Assembly (NCBI GenBank): GCA_003024985.2
Contig: PXIH01S0001938.1
DNA length: 14,795 nucleotides
Source of the DNA: Euperipatoides rowelli
Taxonomy: Eukaryota; Onychophora; Udeonychophora; Euonychophora; Peripatopsidae
Reading direction: 5' to 3' (one strand)
Under the pieces are notes generated by a model. That model made no database searches, had not been told where the DNA came from, and saw nothing but the letters and a program-made list of their open reading frames with translations. Shown here in pieces: positions 7,717 through 14,594 of the stretch. How positions within the stretch are numbered: the first letter of the stretch is position 1; the number at the start of each line of letters is the position of its first letter. A program made the translations under genes and the position numbers.

Positions 7717-8280
7717 GTCTACAAGGCTGCACCTGGACAGTCGGCAAGATGAACAGGGGTATGGGTTTGCTTAAGAAAAAATTATTCAGACTCACTCCAG
7801 GCATATTTTAGGGTCTGTTTATGGTATATTGTACATTCACCCACATAGACTAAATTATGCTGTTCAACTAGTACCGTACTAAATATTGTAAAGGACAGAG
7901 CAATATTTAATCTTACTTTTAGAAGGTTTACAAAATCTCTATATGGTCTCAGAAACACTCCCTAGCCTACAAGATATATACTATATTAGGATTATTTACA
8001 CCTTTATAAAGCATGTAGGCTACTCTTCCAATAACTTGAGTTTTTATCTATAAAGAAATAGTAACTGGAGGTAGAGATAATCTGTTGAAATCAATACCAC
8101 AAATTATAATCACAGGCACCCTTATAAAATAAGCAATAACTCATAGACTTGACTGCAAGATATTTATTGAAAACACTAAGTTTTTGTCAACTGGTGGAAC
8201 AATCTTCCCATAGAGATAGGCTAGTTAAGTCTAGGTCTGCCTTGGTATTTAATAATGAATTCAAAGATCTGATTTACTGA

Positions 8281-8520
8281 ACAATTTTACTTCATAATTA
8301 GAATCAAGAAATAAATTATTCTGTTGACAATTCTATTATTAAATACTAACATTTAAATGTATTCTCACATTGTATTCATAATTTTTCATACTGTATATTG
8401 AAAGTTTTTCAAGTTTTCTTACTTCCCTTTGTAACACATGTACAATTATTTTTTTTCTGAATGTAAAAGCAATTTGCTTAAAACATCTAATAAATAAAGA
8501 TTTGTTTTACATAAATAAAA
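8281..8520 (+). repeat. Probable LINE 3' untranslated tail
   Basis: This AT-rich sequence follows the LINE stop codon and ends in ACATCTAATAAATAAAGATTTG around 8484-8506. It carries an AATAAA signal and a short simple-repeat style end, as expected for the 3' end of this LINE group. The exact border and target duplication are not resolved. Confidence 0.4.
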
Positions 8521-8642
8521 TTAAAATTAAATAGGCATAATTGAAACCATGATTAGAAATGTCAATATATATTATAATATAGCCTATAAATTCAGTTTAG
8601 GCAATACTGTATTTAAATATTTTACATAACACAGTAGCTACA

Positions 8643-8661
8643 TACAGTAGCCTATACTGTA
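8643..8661. repeat. TA chain mixing three cores
   Basis: This stretch reads TA-CAG-TA-GCC-TA followed directly by TA-CTG-TA. It shows CAG/CTG and GCC words using the same TA sites. Confidence 0.75.
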
Positions 8662-8690
8662 ACTTATAGGCTAACTTACTGAGCACTTAC

Positions 8691-8715
8691 GAATATAATA
8701 GTTTTAAACTTGAAG
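8691..8715 (-). CDS. Candidate 25-nt microexon (unrecognised)
   Basis: On the minus strand, TTTGATTTGATTTATTTCAG is an excellent acceptor ending at 8716. GTAAGTGC is an excellent donor beginning at 8690. The 25 bases between are open in the frame skipping one base (TTC AAG TTT AAA ACT ATT ATA TTC). That frame fits after the other 25-nt candidate at 11013-11037. Good splice signals alone can occur by chance in AT-rich DNA, and no protein family is recognised. Confidence 0.25.
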
Positions 8716-9316
8716 CTGAAATAAATCAAATCAAAATCTTACCATTAAAAATAAATATGCCTGGCTAAAAGTTTTGAAGATGTAGTTGATTCTGAATTCC
8801 ACTGTTCATGTAAGGATCTCAAAGAATACGATTGAAAAAATTCATAATGAAAAGTTTTAAAATTTTCTGCACAAAAGTATTAAAAAAATTAACAGTTCAA
8901 AGACCTGAGCGAAGATACTAATATAATAACTGGAGTAACACATGGGCGACGGTACATGATGCAGAGTTATCTCGCTTACTCGGAGGTTAACGTTTAAATA
9001 AAATAAAAAGAACCAGTTTTTATTGTCAACCCCCGCAAAATGTAACGTCATTCAAGACTTGTTCATCAAAACCGATTAGAAGTAAATTAGTCAGCAATTT
9101 AAGTTATAAAACAAGTTTGAATTCAAATATGCGTAATACTTTAAAACTTTTCTTGCCAGATATTAGCGACACCAGTTTAAAGTAGAACTTTGAAAGTTTA
9201 AAACATTCGTTTCCTAATCCTAATTAGCCTAACTAAGCCTACCAGAATAGAAAAATAATTAAACTTTAAACGGATTATAGTTATGAGACCAAAGAGATAG
9301 AAAATAATAAATAATA

Positions 9317-9916
9317 AAGGGTGGCCGTGGGAGATTTCCCAATGACGTCATAAGTGTTTAGCTAAAAATTATATACTGTATATTTATTTGTTCACACATT
9401 AAAAGTTTAAGCTATTAAAGTTCCTGATTATTCATCAAATAAAAAAAAATCTACTGTATATTCAATGTAAAAACAGGTACAAATAATAATAAAACGAAAA
9501 TGACAACACAATAGCCTGTAACATACAAATCAATAGTATTTTGTGTCCAATCTAATACAACTCATTAATGTTATGAAAAATTATTCTGTTTGTTACTGAT
9601 CTTGTTACCTGTTCATATTATATTTAAATTTATTAAAACCATTTTCAGTTGTTTTGGGATATACAATAGGCTACACGTATGTGCCAAACCTTGTCTATGT
9701 ACCGACCTTAAATTTTATTTTTGCATAAATTTGTAGAGCAAAATTAATGTGTGTTCTTATAGTCTTTCTTTTAATAAATTATTTTTGTTTCCATTTAATA
9801 CTAATTATTTATAGAATTAACATCCTGTCATTCTTTATCATTCTTTGTTTGGAATCAATGTGTTCTGGTAAGATACATTTTTGACATTGTTTAGGATAAT
9901 ATTCTGTTTCTAGCTT
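9317..9916. other. AT-rich, intron-like stretch
   Basis: No exon is seen. It holds the regulatory-looking motif pair at 9329-9350, a TATATACTGTATATT palindrome near 9370, and the last dense TAGGCTA-type word (about 9667). Confidence 0.4.
9329..9350. promoter_or_regulatory. Rel/NF-kappaB-like site next to a full CRE
   Basis: GGGAGATTTCCC (9329-9340) resembles a Rel-family site and is followed two bases later by TGACGTCA (9343-9350), the full palindromic CREB/ATF site. Neighbouring sequence is more G+C-rich than average. GTGGGAGATTT also occurs, inverted, inside the hAT at 2790, so it may be repeat-derived. There is no functional evidence. Confidence 0.3.
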
Positions 9917-9942
9917 AATAATAAATAAATAAATAAATAAAT
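9917..9942 (+). repeat. AAAT-type microsatellite
   Basis: About five tandem TAAA/AATA units follow a TAGCTTAATAA stretch. This is the kind of tail left by some LINEs, but no coding relic is visible upstream, so it is called as a simple repeat only. Confidence 0.75.
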
Positions 9943-11012
9943 TTCACCTTTATAGTGTGTTTAAGCTTTAGTCTATAGATAGATGGGTGGATATAAGTTA
10001 TAGATTGTTAAATGTTATCGATTTATGTAGGGTACACTACAGTATTTAATACTTATGTATCCATATATTTTTTTTACACATATTGTTTATAAATTGCAGT
10101 ATGTACTTTGTAATCAGCATAAAATATTAACCCTATGTGTTTAATTAATAATTGTTTCATTAGTCTATATATTATTCTTTGTATAGTGGAAAATAATTTG
10201 AATTCAATTAAAAAAAGGGGAAATATGGTAAATCATAAAATATAGTAGCTTAAAAGTAACATTAACGATGACAAAATACAGAAGCTAATTGCGAAGGTAC
10301 AGTACATTATTATTCTATGTACAGTAGTTACATAAATATTACTTAAAGTATTATACTGTATACAGCATATTACCGGCTAATTCAAATATGGTTATCAAAT
10401 CTTTAACAGGAATTACAATATACTGTAAATTAAAATCATTTTTTTATTATTTAAGTAATAACGTAAATCCATTATTAAAATGTTACATTTAGATTCGCCT
10501 ATGCGCGGAGTTTCTTTTAGTTGATAAAATATCCTACATCAAATAGATTTGATGCACATTGCAAACTTTATAGCCTACTTTTTTTTTTCAAAGGCTCAAA
10601 TCAATAAAATCGACTAATCACAAATTGGTATTTAAAATGAGATTTAACTAGGGACTCGAAAACGTTAATAAAAAAAAATTTTTACACTTAAAACATAAAA
10701 CGACGGGAAAGAAAAAAAAACATTAGCGATCAGTGGTCAAGATTGTATTTTTAGCAAACAATAGACATTAACGTTTAACTAGCTTTCCCAAACGACGGAT
10801 TGTAGTTTGAGGGAAAAAAAAAAAAAAACCTGTACTACATGAAGCGGATCATATCATATTCAATAAAGGATGTAATGAAATTGTATAACGTGGCCTAAAC
10901 ATGAAATTTAAGACTAATTATGAAAAGGGACTAATTAAGCATGAAATTATAAATTAGTCCATGAAGACCTGCTTTAAAATACAATGTCGCACAAACCATG
11001 TTTTGCACTTAC
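9943..11012. other. AT-rich, intron-like stretch
   Basis: No gene is seen. CATCAAAT/ATTTGATG (10537-10554) is a palindrome with 8-bp arms. TTTCCCAAAC and GTTTGAGGGAAA around 10784-10816 form an imperfect stem. TACAGTA/TACTGTA words are frequent, and only one TAGCCTA (about 10573) is seen. Confidence 0.45.
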
Positions 11013-11037
11013 TCAACATCCAATACTCGAAAATGTT
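11013..11037 (-). CDS. Candidate 25-nt microexon (unrecognised)
   Basis: On the minus strand a long T tract precedes TAG at 11040-11038, and GTTGA|GTAAGTGC gives a strong donor at 11012. The segment reads CAT TTT CGA GTA TTG GAT GTT after two leading bases. That phase accepts the exon at 11598-11712, whose single leftover G would complete GAA. A nearer AG at 11046 would give a 33-nt version that stops in the phase left by the first exon. The same donor string, GTAAGTGC, is used by the candidate at 8691-8715. Confidence 0.28.
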
Positions 11038-11180
11038 CTAAATTACTAAAAAAAAAAATAAGACAAATATATGATCAACAGATGTAATTTATATTCATCA
11101 TAAATATAAAATGCTTATTCTTACTCTTTTCCAGATGTTGAAATGTCAGTCTTCAAACGTTAAGTAACGTTCAAGAAAGT

Positions 11181-11328
11181 AAATGCTATAACATTGATAT
11201 TAGGCCCTCGTCTTTCGTCGTTAATACCATGCTAATTTTTTTTCTCCAAACCCTCTCTAAATACACTTCAAATGCCGTTATTTCCTTAAGTCGGCGTCGA
11301 TATGAATTCTCTGATTGTTATAGCATTT
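11181..11328. repeat. 12-bp inverted repeat in the first intron
   Basis: AAATGCTATAAC (11181-11192) and GTTATAGCATTT (11317-11328) are exact reverse complements 124 bp apart. They might be ends of a small element, but no flanking duplication is clear. A plus-strand frame over 11302-11571 is regarded as a shadow of intron sequence. Confidence 0.4.
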
Positions 11329-11450
11329 ATTAATACTAATAATGGATTAACAGTTCGACATTTTAAGATGGATTCAGAGAATTTTCTGCCGACATACACT
11401 ACAATGATGAGTGATGGCAGAGAATTGCTTCAATGTGCAAATGGAGCCGT

Positions 11451-11527
11451 CACGTCACGTGTGATCACGTCTGGCTTTTATTTCGTGCTGCTCGAGTACA
11501 GTACCGGTAACTCGAGTGCATGGCACG
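11451..11527. promoter_or_regulatory. CpG-containing palindrome cluster with an E-box, just inside the first intron
   Basis: CACGTCACGTGTGATCACGTC (from 11451) holds CACGTG at 11457-11462 and three ACGT cores. Next, CTCGAGT (11491-11497) and ACTCGAG (11510-11516) flank TACAGTACCGGTA. Outer CGTGC (11484-11488) and GCACG (11523-11527) add to the inverted symmetry. CpG is unusually frequent for the window. It may be a proximal intronic regulatory element of the minus-strand gene; that is inference from position. Confidence 0.35.
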
Positions 11528-11597
11528 AAACGGACTTGAAAATTATCCAATATTGTAAAATAAAATATTAAAGAGAAAAAGAAAAAAAAAAACATAC

Positions 11598-11712
11598 CTT
11601 CCATTTCTTTTTCGCCAGTTGGCATGGAGTTTGTTCTTCTACTTCTGTTACAATGTTCGTCAGATTTACCAAAAGGTGATTCGTCGTCGTCAAACAATAA
11701 TTCCGTCAACAT
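11598..11712 (-). CDS. First coding exon of an unrecognised minus-strand gene
   Basis: The ATG at 11712-11710 has A at -3, and an in-frame TAA lies two codons upstream, which fixes the start. The frame runs 38 codons plus one base and ends at GGAAG|GTATGTTT, a good donor at 11597, so the following intron is phase 1. The peptide is hydrophilic and acidic at first (LLFDDDESPFGKSDE), then basic with an RRTNS stretch that could be a phosphorylation site, then GEKEME. Beyond the donor the same frame turns into a run of phenylalanines, as expected for intron T tracts. CpG and motif content upstream support a nearby promoter. I do not recognise the family. It is probably a cytosolic or nuclear protein, since no signal peptide is seen. 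Confidence 0.62.
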
Positions 11713-12210
11713 CCTTTACGAGATACGACGAAATTAATAAAACTTAAAACGGCTTATTTCACTATTAATTGCGAATATATCTTTAAAGAGAGAGAAAAAT
11801 ATACAGTATTATTCAACAAATAAGCTTCCAAACGTTAAAATTTCTGGCGAAAAAAGTTCTCCACAATAAAATTTAAAGTGTAGTAGCCCAAGGAAATAAC
11901 TTCACTGTCTCTCAATCAACTTGGCTGAAGTCTTATTATCTGGCAACTTGAATGTGTTTTTTCCAATTGGTTCAAATAATAAATAAATTATAAGCTTTTA
12001 TCATAATACGTCACCGAAAATCTAGCAATTTCTTCTTTTAACTAGCAGTTTTGGTCGCACGTCACTAATCTGGTTTACGCATTTACGCAAGCCACTGTAT
12101 AATAAATCATAAGAAATTTTCTAATTGGATAGATTTGGTAAATAAAAGCGCATGCGTCCAAAAATTTGTTTACTTCTAGGCGTGGCGTGGGGGTACTATA
12201 AATATACAGT
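11713..12210 (-). promoter_or_regulatory. 5' UTR and promoter region of the minus-strand gene, possibly bidirectional
   Basis: It lies directly upstream of the exon at 11598-11712. Motifs seen are GCGCATGCG (12148-12156, NRF1-like); CCAAT on the minus strand at 12124-12128 and CCAATTGG near 11964; TGACGTG/TGACGTA half-CREs on the minus strand near 12059 and 12010; and a GGCGTGGCGTGGGGG CACCC-type box (about 12180-12193). TA-GGC-TA words are absent. A TATAAATA at 12197-12204 points the other way. The transcription start is not resolved. Confidence 0.45.
12197..12204 (+). promoter_or_regulatory. TATA box candidate for a plus-strand transcript
   Basis: TATAAATA is preceded by the G-rich GTGGCGTGGGGG box. 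In the predicted start zone about 30 bases on there is TTCTCTCGG. It could drive divergent transcription away from the minus-strand gene. TATA-like strings are common in DNA this AT-rich, so the G-rich neighbour is the main support. Confidence 0.35.
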
Positions 12211-12270
12211 GTATCATAATAAATGAAAAAAATTCTCTCGGTGATTTATCTTAGAAAAAAAAAATTTACT

Positions 12271-12387
12271 ATGGCTACTAAAAAAAAAGTTCTCCCCTGT
12301 CTGTTCAGGTCAAGGAGGTTTATGGTTCAGGTCTTATTGTTTTTTAAAACCTACAGTATATTGCAAATAATGTCTTTAAAAAAATAA
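12271..12387 (+). CDS. Small open frame downstream of the divergent TATA box (doubtful)
   Basis: The ATG at 12271 has A at -3 and G at +4. It opens a 38-codon frame beginning MATKKKVLPCLFRSRR and ending at TAA (12385-12387). It lies about 70 bases beyond the TATAAATA. The second half is AT-driven and hydrophobic. It could instead be a first exon using a weak donor such as TTCAG|GTCAAG. No family is recognised. Both the position and the strong start context could be chance. Confidence 0.2.
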   Translation: MATKKKVLPCLFRSRRFMVQVLLFFKTYSILQIMSLKK

Positions 12388-12392
12388 CCCTA

Positions 12393-12398
12393 TTTATT
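12393..12398 (-). terminator. Polyadenylation signal candidate for the upstream minus-strand gene
   Basis: TTTATT here is AATAAA on the minus strand; another lies near 12472-12477. Both fall between the candidate exons at 13.3-14.6 kb and the promoter at 11.7-12.2 kb, where a tandem minus-strand gene would be expected to end. The hexamer is frequent in AT-rich DNA. Confidence 0.22.
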
Positions 12399-12530
12399 GT
12401 ATTAAGTATAATAAAATTTTTAATGACACCAATAACTTCTTTTTTCTGCATGTACAATATATAAAAATAATTTTATTCAATATTGTCAATCGATTTCTGG
12501 CTCTGAGGCCGTTTTCAAGACTTATTCATG

Positions 12531-13320
12531 TTGCCAGACTTAACTGTAATGTATAATAAAATTGATAAAATAATACACAAATACAACAAATTCTGTTATT
12601 TAGTATGTATTACCGTATCAAATAAATCAATAGGAATTACAGTAAAAGACAGTTGTTTTTTTAACTTGATTTTCAACAAAAATCTTATTAATACAACTGA
12701 AAAATGTAATTTATAATATTGTCTATTCTAATAAAATTCAAACTATAAGATTACATTAATCTTTTCACAAGCTTTAATTTTTTTGAAATATAATTATCAT
12801 GAAAAATATATAACAAATTTCGTTATTACATGAAAAAAATAATTAAAATATTAAAAATATTAACAGTATGAATTAAAAATAATCTCTATATATAATTGTT
12901 CCAAAGAGATTTTGAAAAAAAAAAATCTTAAAAAGAAAGTAACAAATAAATATGTTAGCCCCTACCTATATCACAATAACACAAAATTAATTTAAATCAA
13001 ACAATCGACAATACTATAAAATATTAAATTATGATTTAATATTTTTTATCCTAATATTAGAGGGATTAAATACAAAAATAAACAAATTTATCTTATTTAC
13101 CCATACATTAGTATTTTTATTTTCTTACAAAAAATGAGAAATAAGGCATTGTTATTAATTTAATGGTTTGGTACCATCTAAATTACAGTGAAACTATAAT
13201 GTACGAGGGGGGGGGGCGGGAGAGCTGGGCCACAGCCCACAGGCATGAAACGTACAATACTCTCTTTCATTCACAGTGGTGAAGGGTGAAATTTTTTTTT
13301 GGGTAGACATTTTTTTGAGT
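12531..13320. other. Very AT-rich stretch, no gene supported
   Basis: Short open frames here have AT-driven composition. A minus-strand frame from about 12961 down to 12871 follows an acceptor-like TAG, but it is mostly Phe/Ile and is not called. A ten-base G run followed by CGGG lies at 13207-13220. CCACAGCCCACAG follows, and TGTACG/CGTACA around it form a weak inverted pair. Confidence 0.45.
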
Positions 13321-13324
13321 ATAC

Positions 13325-13368
13325 CTCACCAGGGTTCAGGGCTAGAGCATGTTTAAAGTCTCCAATCT
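13325..13368 (-). CDS. Candidate 44-nt internal exon, weakly TPR-like
   Basis: On the minus strand a strong pyrimidine tract ending ATTATACAG gives an acceptor at 13369. GGTGAG|GTATAC gives a good donor at 13324. Two frames contain stops. The remaining one (skip two bases, end in phase 0) reads IGDFKHALALNPGE. The GDF-xx-AL-xLNPG pattern is reminiscent of a tetratricopeptide helix pair, but 14 residues are too few to assign it. Composition is clearly less AT-rich than the flanks. Other exons of the same gene could be those at 13542-13602 and 14138-14249, although the phases do not chain simply. Confidence 0.42.
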
Positions 13369-13541
13369 CTGTATAATTAACAAACCACAGAAAAATATTC
13401 AACCAGGCATCATCTGTTCAAATATAAGGAAAAAAAAATTTTTTTTGTCAAAATCCCAGGAGTCCGAATTTCTATAAAACTTCTAAGTCTTCAAAAATTG
13501 TTTTAAAGCTGAATCTTGAGTTTCTTCACCCTAGATTAAAC

Positions 13542-13602
13542 TCAGGATCCTTTTTTTGCGTTGTTTTCATTTCCAACTTCTGAGATGAACATTTCGACTA
13601 GC
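13542..13602 (-). CDS. Candidate terminal coding exon (unrecognised)
   Basis: TTTCTCTTGGTTGCTGTCTTCCTAG on the minus strand is one of the best acceptors in the window. Skipping one base, the frame reads 19 codons (MFISEVGNENNAKKGS at the end) to TGA at 13544-13542. The phase fits directly after the exon at 14138-14249, joining through a TGG codon. The acceptor overlaps a TAGGCTA word, so AG could also be taken five bases later, changing the phase. If this is the last exon, the candidate at 13325-13368 belongs to another isoform or gene. Confidence 0.38.
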
Positions 13603-13668
13603 CTAGGAAGACAGCAACCAAGAGAAATGGCTGTACCTCACATGAGTTTTTTATTACATTATTTATTG

Positions 13669-14104
13669 TAATTGTGAGACATAGCCATCTAAATATTTTT
13701 TTCATGTTTTATGTATTGTTTAATATTTACCAAGATTCCCAATTCCCAAGATTTAGAGTTTTATAATATGTTTATATTTTTAAATAAGTTCTTGTTTCAT
13801 ATGCATTTTAGAAGTATCATATTAATCTTAAAATAGTGAACTTCCAAATATTTTTATACTTGGCAATATTTTGTGAATATTTTGTTTTATGAGCAATAAT
13901 TATTTGTCTATCTAAATATAAATAATTCCCAGATTTATCCTTTAAATAAATTCATTTTAAATTATAATTTCCATTTCGTCTCATAATCTTTGGTCCAAAC
14001 TATTTATTATTTTTCATGTTGAACATATGTTGTTTAGCCTATATTCATATTTTTATCCTTTTAATATAAAATTATCAGTTTAATATCTTATACAATTTAA
14101 AACT
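13669..14104. other. AT-rich, intron-like stretch
   Basis: No gene, RNA gene or clear transposon is seen. It lies between candidate minus-strand exons and has poly(T) runs and one TAGCCTA (about 14036). Confidence 0.4.
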
Positions 14105-14137
14105 GTTTAAAACTTTTACCATATGTAAGAACCTTAC

Positions 14138-14249
14138 CAATTAGACACTGGATAAAACATAGGCCTGGTAGGTGGTGTTCTCTTGAGATCATTGAAGCAG
14201 TCTTCAACAGAAATGTTGGTTTCAAGGCCTTGCAGCAACCAGTCAACCA
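14138..14249 (-). CDS. Candidate internal exon (unrecognised), or antisense of a psq-type HTH relic
   Basis: On the minus strand AATTG|GTAAGGTT is a strong donor at 14137. The frame upstream is open for 36 codons with natural composition (GLETNISVEDCFNDLK, then RTPPTRPMFYPVSN), ending in phase 2. The acceptor (ACTGAG before 14249, or GCAAG further in) is weak, and TGA lies just upstream. On the plus strand the same DNA reads GRWCSLEIIEAVFNRNVGFK, which resembles a pogo-type psq helix-turn-helix. So it may be a decayed transposase fragment instead. The two readings cannot both be right. Confidence 0.35.
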
Positions 14250-14477
14250 CTCAGTCTAGTGCTGAGACTTATAGTGTTATTGTTTATGCTTCAACTTTCT
14301 TATAATTTTTTTCCTTACAGCTCTCTTATCTAAATAGGCACATTTAAATATCTCTATCTCAACATAAGTTTTTAATTTTAAATAAGTTTAGCAAGACACC
14401 ACTCCTTGGCATCATCCCTTGTGGGGGGGTCGGACCTAAAGTAACCCTGCTGACAAAATCCTCTTATATTGCTACAC

Positions 14478-14594
14478 CTGGTTAAAGATTGTGTGCGCCT
14501 GGTCAAGCATAATTAGGTCTGATTTTTCCTCTAACCCCAGGACATGTAAATTGCACAGATCAACGGACAGGAATCTGTCAAACCTTGGTTGGCT
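14478..14594 (-). CDS. Candidate coding fragment (unrecognised)
   Basis: A 39-codon minus-strand frame runs from after TAG (14597-14595) to CAG|GTGTAG at 14478, which could be a donor. It contains CNLHVLGLEEKSDLIMLD and AHTIFNQ, a balanced soluble-protein composition. A comparable plus-strand frame of about 54 codons overlaps, but it is rich in Cys, Trp, Ser and Arg, as antisense frames often are. No good acceptor is seen. The block from about 14390 to 14640 is notably less AT-rich than the rest. Confidence 0.25.

Larger units (their letters stand above)
6927..8280 (+). pseudogene. Dead non-LTR retrotransposon (LINE) reverse transcriptase, 3' part, split by a hAT element
   Basis: Frame pieces in order resemble the C-terminal RT region of CR1/L2/Jockey-type LINEs. 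They are KDHRVY before the hAT; TW..VGKMNRGMGLLKKK (7735-7778); HPHRLNYAVQL (7838-7870); RRFTKSLYGLRNTP (7921-7962), matching the 'RR-T-K-L-GL-N-PY' pattern; WWNNLPIEI (8192-8218), matching 'vWNsLP'; and FNNEFKDLIY followed by TGA (8248-8280), matching the usual short tail. Frameshifts remain near 7740 and 7810, and the 8007-8190 part is badly worn. Four TA-core-TA words interrupt the frame (7872-7878, 7963-7969, 8016-8022, 8217-8223). It is non-functional and probably lies in an intron of the minus-strand gene. The family assignment is by motif memory only. Confidence 0.7.
8521..9316. other. AT-rich, intron-like stretch
   Basis: It has no gene beyond the candidate microexon at 8691-8715. A TA chain lies at 8643-8661. 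A second minus-strand donor-like site (AATG|GTAAGA, near 8741) has a short open frame upstream of it, but only a weak acceptor near 8803, so it was not called. Confidence 0.4.

Noticed and set aside
11302-11571. 89-codon plus-strand open frame antisense to the first intron
   Set aside because: It runs into the donor side of the minus-strand exon and includes the CpG palindromes and a TA chain. There is no promoter or family support.
12499-12510. GGCTCTGAGGCC with nearby GTTTTCAAGAC, recalling the short hairpin motif near ends of some Penelope-like elements
   Set aside because: There is only a short resemblance from memory. No reverse transcriptase or GIY-YIG relic and no hammerhead core could be seen nearby.
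14290-14321. Excellent plus-strand acceptor (T tract ending TTACAG)
   Set aside because: Frames after it close within about ten codons and no donor follows. AT-rich introns produce such strings often.
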